Shown here: piece after piece, positions 1 through 5,499 of the stretch
How the letters are laid out: each line of letters opens with the position of its first letter
Position numbering within the stretch: position 1 is the first letter of the stretch
Source: an uncultured Rhodovulum sp.
GTDB lineage: Bacteria > Pseudomonadota > Alphaproteobacteria > Rhodobacterales > Rhodobacteraceae
DNA: 9,824 bases
Direction of reading: 5' to 3'
Assembly: GCA_946221765.1 (NCBI GenBank)
Contig: CAMIMK010000094.1
Coordinates: 1-9,824, forward strand
Position numbers and translations under genes: made by a program
The notes under the pieces: model-generated
What the model saw: the letters and a program-made list of their open reading frames with translations, nothing else
The model's database searches: none
Told to the model about the DNA's origin: nothing

Positions 1-173
1 CCTGGGCGATTCTCATCGGGCCCGAGGGCGGCTTTGCGCCCGAAGAGGCCCGGCGGCTCAACGGGTTGCCCTTCGTGCGGCCGGTCGGGCTCGGCCCCCG
101 CATCCTGCGGGCCGATACCGCCGCCGTCGCTGCCGTCACGGTCTGGCATTCGGTGCTGGGGGACTGGGCATGA
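1..173 (+). CDS. rsmE: RsmE, 16S rRNA m3U1498 methyltransferase, C-terminal part
   Basis: Only the last 56 codons are inside the window; the frame enters at base 3 and ends with TGA at 171-173. The visible segment carries the two signature motifs of the RsmE/SPOUT family: GPEGGF followed by an acidic residue pair (cofactor-binding trefoil knot), and LGPRILRADTA near the C-terminus, the counterpart of the usual LGxRILRxETA. Family knowledge: RsmE methylates N3 of U1498 in 16S rRNA of the 30S subunit using S-adenosylmethionine. The stop codon overlaps the start of the next gene (ATGA, 170-173), so the two are probably co-transcribed and translationally coupled. The 5' part lies outside the window, so integrity cannot be judged. 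Confidence 0.93.
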   Translation, partial: WAILIGPEGGFAPEEARRLNGLPFVRPVGLGPRILRADTAAVAAVTVWHSVLGDWA

Positions 174-751
174 CCCTGCGCCGGAAAGCGACGCGGTTTG
201 CGACGCGATTTACAACGCGGGCCCCGGCCCTGCTGCGCACCCGCGAGGCCATCGTCTGGACCGCCCTGACCGGGCTCGGCCTCTACCTGGTGGCGCTCGG
301 CCTGTCGCCCCTTGCCCCGGTGCTGCTCGGCTTCGGCCTCATGGTCACCTTCACCGGGCTCGCCCTGCTCGTCAGCGTGCTCCAGCGCCTGGCCTTCCGC
401 GTCGAGACCCCGGGCGAGGGGCTGGTCGAGATCGACGAAGGCCGGATCAGCTATTTCGGCCCCCGCGCCGGGGGCAGCGTCGGGCTGACCGCGCTGCTGC
501 GGGTCGAGATCGCGAGCCGCCCGCATCTGCTGACGGACAGCGGCTTTGCCTGGATCCTCACCGCGGAGGACGGCAGCCGGCTGGTGATTCCCCTCGGCGC
601 TGCGGGGGCGGACCGCCTGCCCGATGCCCTGAGCCCGCTGCCGGGGCTGCACCTCGCGGCAGGCGCCGCCGCCCTCGCCGGCAACCGCCCGGGCACCACG
701 CTGATCTGGGAGCGGAGCCAGCCGCGATTCGGCCGGGTGGTCGGCGGCTGA
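170..751 (+). CDS. Small two-helix membrane protein, function unknown, coupled to rsmE
   Basis: A 193-residue protein with ATG inside the ATGA overlap with the rsmE stop. It has a basic N-terminus (residues 1-26), two adjacent hydrophobic segments (about 28-46 and 49-71) forming a probable membrane hairpin, and a soluble C-terminal domain with a VEIDEGRISYFGP motif at 86-98, a WILTAEDGSRLVIP motif at 128-141 and a LPGL motif near 157-160. The soluble part looks like a small beta-rich domain. From memory, similar proteins with an IDEGxIxYFGP motif occur beside rsmE in Rhodobacterales; I know of no assigned function. The context suggests only co-expression with a ribosome-modification gene. It ends 31 bp before the convergent yidD stop codon. 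Confidence 0.85.
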   Translation: MTLRRKATRFATRFTTRAPALLRTREAIVWTALTGLGLYLVALGLSPLAPVLLGFGLMVTFTGLALLVSVLQRLAFRVETPGEGLVEIDEGRISYFGPRAGGSVGLTALLRVEIASRPHLLTDSGFAWILTAEDGSRLVIPLGAAGADRLPDALSPLPGLHLAAGAAALAGNRPGTTLIWERSQPRFGRVVGG

Positions 752-756
752 GGATG

Positions 757-789
757 GCCCTGCCCCGACGCCCCGACGCCTGTCAGGGC
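757..789. terminator. Weak inverted repeat between convergent genes
   Basis: GCCCTG at 757-762 can pair with CAGGGC at 784-789 across a 21-nt loop that contains a tandem CCCCGACG repeat (763-770, 771-778). It sits between the convergent stops of the small membrane protein and yidD and slightly overlaps the yidD 3' end. There is no U-run on either strand, so terminator function is only a positional guess. Confidence 0.2.
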
Positions 790-1001
790 ACGTTGTCGAT
801 GCCCGATCCGCCAAAGGGGTGGCAGCGCGCAATGCGGCGGAGCGTGAGCCAGCCGCCCCGCAGGGCGCCGTGGCGCTCCAGCGCCTCCAGCGCATAGACC
901 GAGCAGGTCGGGTGAAACCGGCAGGACCGCCCGACCCAGGGCGAGAGCAGCAGCCGATAGGCGTGGACAGGCAGCGCGACGAGCCGCGCCAGCGGGCTCA
1001 C
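783..1001 (-). CDS. yidD: YidD, membrane protein insertion efficiency factor
   Basis: A 72-residue protein with the YidD hallmarks in order: amphipathic N-terminal helix (LARLVALPVHAYRLLLSP), the CRFHPTCSVYALEAL motif around residues 27-41, a GGWLTLRRIARC helix and the C-terminal RCHPFGGSGIDNVP motif. Length is normal for the family (about 70-90). Known role: a small inner-membrane-associated factor that assists YidC/Sec-dependent insertion of membrane proteins. The start is GTG at 1001, forming a GTGA overlap with the rnpA stop (1000-998), so translation is probably coupled. yidC, usually close downstream, is not here; the next gene is convergent and unrelated. Confidence 0.95.
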   Translation of the reverse strand: MSPLARLVALPVHAYRLLLSPWVGRSCRFHPTCSVYALEALERHGALRGGWLTLRRIARCHPFGGSGIDNVP

Positions 1002-1423
1002 GCCGCGCGCGGCGGGCCGGGGCGGGCGGCAGGCTCGCGGTGGATGGCGAGGAGCGCGCTCCGCAGATCCTCGCAGAGCAGCGCAAAGTCCCGGGTCGCG
1101 GTCTCGCCGGCCCGGCCGATCAGCACATAGTCCCAGCCCAGCTGCCCGAGCCCCGGCAGGACCGCGCGCGCAACGGCCCGCAGCCGCCGCTTCGCCCGGT
1201 TGCGGGCGACGGCGTTGCCGACCTTCTTCGAACAGGTATAGCCGATCCGCAGCCCCTCGGGCTCGCCCGGGCCGCGCTGGCGGGCCTGCAGGACGAAGGC
1301 GGGGCGCCCCTGGCGCCGGGCCCGCGCCGCGGACAGGAAGTCCGCACGGCGGGTCAGGGTGTGGAGCATGGGAAGGGGCGCGGCCGATCCGGCCACCAGA
1401 GTCCCCTGCTCCACGCCGCTCAT
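998..1423 (-). CDS. rnpA: Ribonuclease P protein component
   Basis: RnpA binds the RNase P RNA and helps mature tRNA 5' ends. The protein shows the N-terminal TLTRRADFLSA segment, a PAFVLQAR strand, and the conserved RNA-binding stretch KKVGNAVARNRAKRRLR (residues about 66-82 in the 141-residue form) with the RNR signature. The C-terminal part WDYVLIGRAGETATRDFALL matches the family. I place the start at ATG 1423, five bases after the rpmH stop codon; an ATG at 1459 in the same frame would overlap rpmH by over 30 bases, and an ATG at 1369 just before the TLTRR motif is also possible. None of the three has a strong ribosome-binding site, which fits coupling to rpmH translation. The stop overlaps the yidD start. 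Confidence 0.94.
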   Translation of the reverse strand: MSGVEQGTLVAGSAAPLPMLHTLTRRADFLSAARARRQGRPAFVLQARQRGPGEPEGLRIGYTCSKKVGNAVARNRAKRRLRAVARAVLPGLGQLGWDYVLIGRAGETATRDFALLCEDLRSALLAIHREPAARPGPPRAA

Positions 1424-1427
1424 GGCG

Positions 1428-1562
1428 TCAGGCCGACAGCTTCTTCCGGCCGCGGGCACGGCGGCGGTTCAGCACCAGCCGGCCGTTCTTGGTCGCCATG
1501 CGCGCCCGGAACCCGTGGCGGCGCGCACGCACCAGATTGCTCGGCTGATAGGTCCGTTTCAT
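1428..1562 (-). CDS. rpmH: 50S ribosomal protein L34
   Basis: A 44-residue, very basic protein starting MKRTYQPSNLVRARRHGFR and ending RRRARGRKKLSA, an unmistakable full-length bacterial L34. The frame is open further upstream to 1613, but MKRTYQPSN is the universal L34 N-terminus, and a GGGAG ribosome-binding site (1573-1569, six bases before ATG) confirms the start at 1562. First gene of the rpmH-rnpA-yidD operon, with its own promoter at 1628-1656. The gene is highly expressed in bacteria, which matches the strong purine-rich leader GGGAGAGAGAG. Confidence 0.98.
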   Translation of the reverse strand: MKRTYQPSNLVRARRHGFRARMATKNGRLVLNRRRARGRKKLSA

Positions 1563-1627
1563 CTCTCTCTCCCGTCCGCATCCATGCGGCTCACGCGCGC
1601 CGGATGCCCGCAATTCCGAAGGCCAGC

Positions 1628-1656
1628 CCTTTACGCAGGCAAGGCGGGGAAGTCAA
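1628..1656 (-). promoter_or_regulatory. Sigma-70-like promoter of the rpmH operon
   Basis: On the minus strand TTGACT (1656-1651) is followed after 17 bases by TAAAGG (1633-1628). The -35 box matches TTGACA in five of six positions; the -10 box is weaker (three of six). A start point near 1621 would give a leader of about 58 nt before rpmH. The -35 element lies inside the partial palindrome GGAAGTCAATTCC. Position, spacing and the need for a strong promoter before L34 all agree; the assignment is sequence-based only. Confidence 0.6.
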
Positions 1657-1724
1657 TTCCATCTGCGCCGGACTCGGGGGGCCACGTGCAGGAGGGCGCC
1701 GGCTCTCCCCTCCGGGACGCCGAC

Positions 1725-1743
1725 ATCCTGCCCATGGCAGGAT
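1725..1743. promoter_or_regulatory. Perfect 8-bp dyad in the rpmH/histidine kinase divergent region
   Basis: ATCCTGCC (1725-1732), a 3-nt centre CAT, and GGCAGGAT (1736-1743) form a perfect inverted repeat of 19 bp. A second, shorter repeat follows directly: CCGGG (1744-1748), six bases, CCCGG (1755-1759). The dyad is about 70 bp upstream of the rpmH -35 box and 77 bp upstream of the histidine kinase start. It could be a regulator-binding site or an RNA hairpin in a long kinase leader. The rest of the 257-bp gap between rpmH and the kinase contains no ORF that I can support. Confidence 0.4.
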
Positions 1744-1787
1744 CCGGGGCCGCACCCGGCTTGTTCACGGTTGTGCGAGGGCTTAAG

Positions 1788-1819
1788 TTTGTCCTGAAAG
1801 CGCGAGTGGACAGGACAGA
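1788..1819 (+). promoter_or_regulatory. Stem-loop covering the histidine kinase ribosome-binding site
   Basis: Bases 1788-1796 (TTTGTCCTG) can pair with 1811-1819 (CAGGACAGA), giving nine pairs including one G-U wobble, around a 14-nt loop. The right arm contains the AGGA Shine-Dalgarno core (1812-1815) and ends at the base before the ATG at 1820. If transcription starts upstream of 1788, the site would be closed to ribosomes unless opened. The pairing is seen in the sequence; its regulatory meaning is inference. Confidence 0.4.
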
Positions 1820-3259
1820 ATGCGGCTTAACAGCCTGTCGGGGCGGTTCCTCGGCCTCACGCTCATCTTCGTGCTGATCACCGAGGTGCTGATCTTCGTG
1901 CCCGCGATGGCGCGATTCCGAATCTCCTATCTGCAGACGCAACTCGACCTCGCCCAGCTCGGCGCGCTGGCGCTGCTCGCCACGCCGGACAGCCCCGTCT
2001 CGCCGGACCTGGAGCGCGAGCTCCTGGAGACGGCGAACGTGCTCAACGTCGTCCTGCAGCGCGACGACGTGCGCGAGCTCGTGCTCTCCAGCCCGGTCCC
2101 CGCCAGTGTCGACCGGACCTTCGACCTGCGCACCGACAACACCGGGATGCTGATCCGCGACGCGCTCAGCGTCCTCGCCGTCCGGGAGGACCGCATCATC
2201 CGTGTCATCGGCGAGACCCGGCAGGGCGCCGAGGGCGTCATCGAGATCACCCAGCACCAGGAGCCCCTGCGCCGCGCCATGCTCCAGTACGGGCGGCGCA
2301 TCCTCGTGACATCGCTGATCGTCACGCTCTTCGTCGCCGCCCTGCTGTTCCTGACCGTGCGCCAGTTCATCGTGCGGCCCATCCAGCGGGTGGTGCGCAA
2401 CATGGTCGCCTATCGCGGCGATCCCGAGGATGCGACGCGGATCATCGAGCCCGCCGGCGGCACCCGCGAGATCCGCGAGGCCGAGATCGCGCTGCGCGAG
2501 ATGCAGCAGGGCCTCACCCTCGCGCTGCGCCAGAAGGAACGGCTCGCGGCCCTCGGCGGCGCGGTGGCCAAGATCAGCCACGATCTGCGCAGCCTGCTCA
2601 CCACCGCCCAGCTTCTGGCCGACCGGATCGAGGCCTCCAGCGATCCGGCGGTGGGGCGCATCGCCCCGAAGCTCGTCACCTCGCTGTCGCGGGCGATCAA
2701 CCTCTGCGAGCGCACCCTCGCCTTCGGCAAGGCCGAGGAGAGCCCGCCGGCGCCCGCCCGCCTCGCCCTGGCGCCCCTGGTCGAGGAGGTGCTCGACAGC
2801 ATCCGCCTTGCCCATCCGGCCGTCCCGGCGACGCTCACGGCCGAGATTCCCGGCGGCTTCACCGTCTTCGCCGACGGCGAGCAGCTGCACCGCATCCTCG
2901 GCAATCTGGTGCGCAACGCCGCGCAGGCGCTGGAAAGCAAGGGCACGGCGGCGGAGACGGAGGGCCGGATCATCGTGCGGGCGCGGACCGAGGCCTCGTC
3001 GGTCACGATCGAGGTCGAGGATTCGGGGCCCGGCCTGCCGCCCAAGGCGCGCGAGAACCTGTTCCAGCCGTTCCGCGGCGGCGTGCGGGCCGGCGGCAAC
3101 GGCCTCGGCCTCGCCATCGCCGCCGAACTCGTCCGCGGCCACGGCGGCACGCTCGCCCTTCTCGAAAGCGGAGCGCGGGGCACCGTCTTCCGCATCCTCC
3201 TGCCGCAGGAACCCGCCCGCATGCCGCAGCGCGACCCCGCAGCGACAGGACCGCGCTGA
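1820..3259 (+). CDS. Orphan membrane sensor histidine kinase
   Basis: A 479-residue two-component sensor kinase of the inner membrane. In order: transmembrane helix 1 (about 10-30), periplasmic sensor region of about 130 residues (31-158) with no recognised domain, transmembrane helix 2 (159-180), HAMP-like linker (about 183-235, starting RPIQRVVRN), dimerisation/phosphoacceptor helix with KISHDLRSLL (phospho-accepting His254), and an HATPase domain with N-box LGNLVRNAAQAL (Asn362, Asn366), G1 box DSGPGLP (401-407), F-box LFQPF (414-418) and G2 box GNGLGLAIA (427-435). The H-box lacks the usual proline (HDLRSLL instead of HELRTPL), and H+4 is Ser258 rather than Thr/Asn. All catalytic boxes are intact. 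No response regulator is adjacent, so the partner and signal are unknown. AGGA four bases before ATG supports the start, but that site can be trapped in a hairpin. The last about 15 residues are an unstructured tail. Confidence 0.93.
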   Translation: MRLNSLSGRFLGLTLIFVLITEVLIFVPAMARFRISYLQTQLDLAQLGALALLATPDSPVSPDLERELLETANVLNVVLQRDDVRELVLSSPVPASVDRTFDLRTDNTGMLIRDALSVLAVREDRIIRVIGETRQGAEGVIEITQHQEPLRRAMLQYGRRILVTSLIVTLFVAALLFLTVRQFIVRPIQRVVRNMVAYRGDPEDATRIIEPAGGTREIREAEIALREMQQGLTLALRQKERLAALGGAVAKISHDLRSLLTTAQLLADRIEASSDPAVGRIAPKLVTSLSRAINLCERTLAFGKAEESPPAPARLALAPLVEEVLDSIRLAHPAVPATLTAEIPGGFTVFADGEQLHRILGNLVRNAAQALESKGTAAETEGRIIVRARTEASSVTIEVEDSGPGLPPKARENLFQPFRGGVRAGGNGLGLAIAAELVRGHGGTLALLESGARGTVFRILLPQEPARMPQRDPAATGPR

Positions 3260-3269
3260 CCGGCCCGGC

Positions 3270-3306
3270 GGTCGGCAGCGGCGAAGGAAAGCCGCCGCTG
3301 CCGACC
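3270..3306. terminator. Perfect 14-bp stem-loop between convergent genes, probable bidirectional terminator
   Basis: GGTCGGCAGCGGCG (3270-3283) and CGCCGCTGCCGACC (3293-3306) are exact reverse complements separated by the 9-nt loop AAGGAAAGC. The hairpin lies 10 bp after the kinase stop and 7 bp after the stop of the convergent LGFP-repeat gene. It has no U-run on either side, so it may act with Rho or as a 3'-end stabiliser for both transcripts. Confidence 0.65.
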
Positions 3307-3313
3307 CGATCCG

Positions 3314-4597
3314 TCACATCGGCACGAGACCGAAATACAGCTTGTAGGACGCGCCACTGCCGCTGATGAGCGGCGTCTCGATCTTGAAGCCAATTCCCTT
3401 GAAGTCGGAATTGCCCGTGCGTGCCGCGAGGACGACCATCTGGCGGGCGCTCACCGTGTTGACCGCCGACCCGATGCGGTCATCCCCGAAATCCAGCCAG
3501 TCGCTGATCGCGCCCCGGATCCCCGGCATCAGCGACCCGAGGGCAGGCCCGGCGATGCCGGCGATGATCGGCCCGACGCCCGGGATCAGCCCGAGGGCCG
3601 CGGTGCCAACCGAATGCACGCCCATCACCACCTTCTGGACTTCTTCCTTGTACTTGTCGGGATTGCCGAAATCGTTCTCCATGACGACGGACCCGATGTT
3701 TATGCCATAGGGCGCGCCCCGGTAGATCTCGAGAAGATCGGGGCGGGACTCGCCGCCGTCGACATCCTCGTAGATGCGGGTGCGGCTCGTGTGGGACGCC
3801 TCGGGTGTCGTGATGCTGATGATCCCGTAGGGCTCGTCCGAGGAAGAACTCTGGTCCCAGTCCGTTTCCCCGAAGCAGACAAGGCCCGTGTAGTGCAGGA
3901 CGACCCCGCGCAGGTCGATGGCGCCGAGGTCCGGCCACCAGTAGATCCCGCCGTTCTGGAAGGAATTCGCCCGCCCGCCTTCGGAAAAATCCTGCTCGTC
4001 ACTCGTGGGATAGCCGAGATACGACCGCTCCCACCCCAGTGCCTCCCACCGCTTGCGGATGTCGCCCCAGATCGCATGCGCGCCGGTATCGGGCGTCCAG
4101 TAGATCGAGACGCCATTGGTGAAATGGTTGTAGCGGCCGACTCCGTCCGGCGTGGCCGTCTCGTCGGTCACGGGATAGCCGAGACGTTCCCATCCGAGCT
4201 CCGCCCATTTGGCCCGGATAGCGCCATGGACCTCGTGGGCACCGGTCTGTGGTGTCCAGTAGATCGAGCCGCCCCCCGAGAAATGGTTGTAGCGGCCGAT
4301 GCCGTCGGGGGTCGCCGTCTCGTCGGTCTCGGGGATACCGAAGGCCGTGCCTCCCAGCGAGATCCACTTCCGGTAGATCTCGCCGTGAATCTCGAAGACT
4401 CGGCGCAGCGTGCGATTGCGCAGGACGGCACCGTGCTCGCAGTACCAGGCCTCCGCCTCCTTGCGCTGGACAGGCCCGAAGACCGCCTCTCCCCCCATCG
4501 CGTCGTATTTTCTTTCCAGGGCAGAAATCACCACGGCAGGGATCTGGCTAATCCTTACGTTTCTGGCCATTTCGATATGAGTAAATTTGTCCGGCAT
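3314..4597 (-). CDS. LGFP-repeat protein with C-terminal SDEPY module, function unknown
   Basis: A 427-residue protein. Residues about 24-230 consist of about four LGFP-type repeats of roughly 53 residues, each with variants of LGYPxTDE, GRYNHF and GxIYWTPxTGAH; the first is degenerate, the second and third are nearly identical. LGFP repeats (Pfam PF08310) are known mainly from actinobacterial cell-envelope proteins and are thought to bind the wall. Residues 231-427 form a separate module with an acidic motif CFGETD (241-246), SDEPY (253-257), EDVDGGE, ENDFGNPDKY, a glycine-rich hydrophobic stretch around 330-361 (LIPGVGPIIAGIAGPALGSL), then DFGDDRIG and a beta-rich end. The acidic clusters suggest calcium binding and the hydrophobic part suggests membrane contact; both are inference. 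No signal peptide is visible. I chose ATG 4597 because AAGGA lies seven bases upstream; ATG 4630 (GAGG five bases upstream) would add 11 residues. Monocistronic, with its own AT-rich promoter region, which suggests horizontal acquisition. Confidence 0.8.
   Translation of the reverse strand: MPDKFTHIEMARNVRISQIPAVVISALERKYDAMGGEAVFGPVQRKEAEAWYCEHGAVLRNRTLRRVFEIHGEIYRKWISLGGTAFGIPETDETATPDGIGRYNHFSGGGSIYWTPQTGAHEVHGAIRAKWAELGWERLGYPVTDETATPDGVGRYNHFTNGVSIYWTPDTGAHAIWGDIRKRWEALGWERSYLGYPTSDEQDFSEGGRANSFQNGGIYWWPDLGAIDLRGVVLHYTGLVCFGETDWDQSSSSDEPYGIISITTPEASHTSRTRIYEDVDGGESRPDLLEIYRGAPYGINIGSVVMENDFGNPDKYKEEVQKVVMGVHSVGTAALGLIPGVGPIIAGIAGPALGSLMPGIRGAISDWLDFGDDRIGSAVNTVSARQMVVLAARTGNSDFKGIGFKIETPLISGSGASYKLYFGLVPM
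4096..4299. repeat. Tandem 159-bp coding repeat inside the LGFP gene
   Basis: The plus-strand string TCCAGTAGATCGAG occurs at 4096-4109 and 4255-4268, and a 20-base string starting GAAATGGTTGTAGCGG occurs at 4121-4140 and 4280-4299, both at an offset of 159 bp, i.e. 53 codons. These are DNA-level copies of adjacent LGFP repeats, so the duplication is young or kept identical by recombination. The outer repeats of the gene are clearly more diverged. Confidence 0.75.
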
Positions 4598-4670
4598 GAG
4601 ATTATCCTTCACAAAAATAGTCGCATGCATATCGACCTCGAAATACAGGCCGGCTCCGCGACACGGAAAG

Positions 4671-4697
4671 ACTATACTCTTATTACGCATATTTCAA
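4671..4697 (-). promoter_or_regulatory. Probable promoter of the LGFP-repeat gene
   Basis: On the minus strand TTGAAA (4697-4692) is followed after 15 bases by TATAGT (4676-4671), a good -10 box matching five of six positions. The spacer is shorter than the usual 17. A start point near 4664 would give a leader of about 67 nt and exclude the most upstream in-frame ATG at 4690 as a start. The stretch 4598-4700 is about 44% G+C by hand count, far below the surrounding sequence. A dyad CCCAAC-CC-GTTGGG (4705-4718) lies just upstream of the -35 box. Confidence 0.5.
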
Positions 4698-4752
4698 TCG
4701 GCATCCCAACCCGTTGGGCAGGAGGCACGGGGAGGTGATTGCGCGCCTGCCC

Positions 4753-5499
4753 TCAGCGGCCGGTAAAGACCGGCGGGCGTTTCTCGCGCTGGGCGCGGAG
4801 GCCCTCGGCGTGGTCCTCGGAGGCGAAGGCGGTGCGGATCCGGTCGCGGGCGGCGGCGGCATCGAGCTCGCCCCGCACCAGCTCGCGGATCGTCCGCTTC
4901 ATGCCGCGCACCGCCAGCGGCGCAAGGCCGGCCACCCCGCGGGCGATGGCCTCGACCCGCTCCTCCAGCGCCTCCGGCGGCACCAGCTCGTCGATGAAGC
5001 CGAGCCGGAGCAGGGCCTCCGCCTCGAAGGTCTCGGCAAAGAGGAAGATCCGCCGCGCCGCCTGCGCGCCCAGCCGCTCGATCGCCCGGGCGATGCCCGC
5101 GGGCTCGTAATGGATGCCGAGCCGGGCCGGCGGCGCGAAGGCGCGCATTCCCGCAACGCCCACGCGCAGGTCGCAGGCGAGCGCCAGCTCCATCCCGCCG
5201 CCATAGACGCCACCGTTCAGCCCGGCCACGACCGGCACCGGAAAGGCGTCCACGGCGTCGCAGAGCGCGGTCAGCGGGTTCACGCTCCAGTCCGCGCCGG
5301 CGACATCCCCGAGTGCGGCCCCGGCGCAGAAGCTGCGGCCGCGCCCGGTCAGCACCAGCACCCGCAGGTCGTCCCGTGCCGCCCAGTCCCCGAGGCAGGC
5401 GGTGATCTCGCGCATCGCCGCCTGGTCGAGGGCATTGTGCGCCGCCGGGTTGTCGAGGGTGATCCGGGCGACCGGCCCGTCGAGCCGGGCATCGATCAC
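4753..5499 (-). CDS. Enoyl-CoA hydratase/isomerase (crotonase) family protein with one catalytic Glu missing
   Basis: A 248-residue crotonase-fold protein; members act on acyl-CoA thioesters in the cytoplasm, using two backbone amides as an oxyanion hole. Visible motifs: NPAAHNALD (17-25), GRGRSFCAGAAL (52-63, CoA pocket and first oxyanion amide), NGGVYGGGMELALACDLRVG (95-114, second oxyanion amide and Glu104, counterpart of rat crotonase Glu144), and RLGIHYEPAG (126-135). The position equivalent to the second catalytic glutamate, Glu164, falls on Pro124 (FAPPARLGI), so ordinary water addition is doubtful; isomerase, hydrolase, decarboxylase or another crotonase chemistry is more likely. The start is GTG at 5499, overlapping the stop of the upstream exonuclease gene (GTGA) and preceded by GGAG eight bases away; the frame is open further upstream but would then lie inside that gene. 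Length is normal for the family. Confidence 0.88.
   Translation of the reverse strand: MIDARLDGPVARITLDNPAAHNALDQAAMREITACLGDWAARDDLRVLVLTGRGRSFCAGAALGDVAGADWSVNPLTALCDAVDAFPVPVVAGLNGGVYGGGMELALACDLRVGVAGMRAFAPPARLGIHYEPAGIARAIERLGAQAARRIFLFAETFEAEALLRLGFIDELVPPEALEERVEAIARGVAGLAPLAVRGMKRTIRELVRGELDAAAARDRIRTAFASEDHAEGLRAQREKRPPVFTGR

Noticed and set aside
34..897. 287-codon plus-strand open frame over rsmE, the small membrane protein and yidD
   Set aside because: Pro/Arg-rich out-of-frame translation of well-supported genes.
1563..1613. Upstream extension of rpmH to an ATG at 1613
   Set aside because: The universal L34 start MKRTYQP and a proper ribosome-binding site place the start at 1562.
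1761..1780. DnaA-box-like strings (TTGTTCACG, TTGTGCGAG) near rpmH suggesting an origin
   Set aside because: Single poor matches, no AT-rich unwinding region and no dnaA or dnaN nearby.
1761..1789. Possible kinase promoter TTGTTC-17-TAAGTT
   Set aside because: The -10 box matches in only three of six positions, and a start point here would be incompatible with the nearby hairpin; too weak to annotate.
1631..3142. 503-codon open frame on the minus strand, antisense to the histidine kinase
   Set aside because: Low-complexity, charged composition typical of an antisense shadow in GC-rich DNA; the plus-strand kinase has all expected motifs.
3614..4738. 374-codon plus-strand open frame antisense to the LGFP gene
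   Set aside because: The minus strand encodes clear LGFP repeats; this frame shows only the mirrored repeat pattern.
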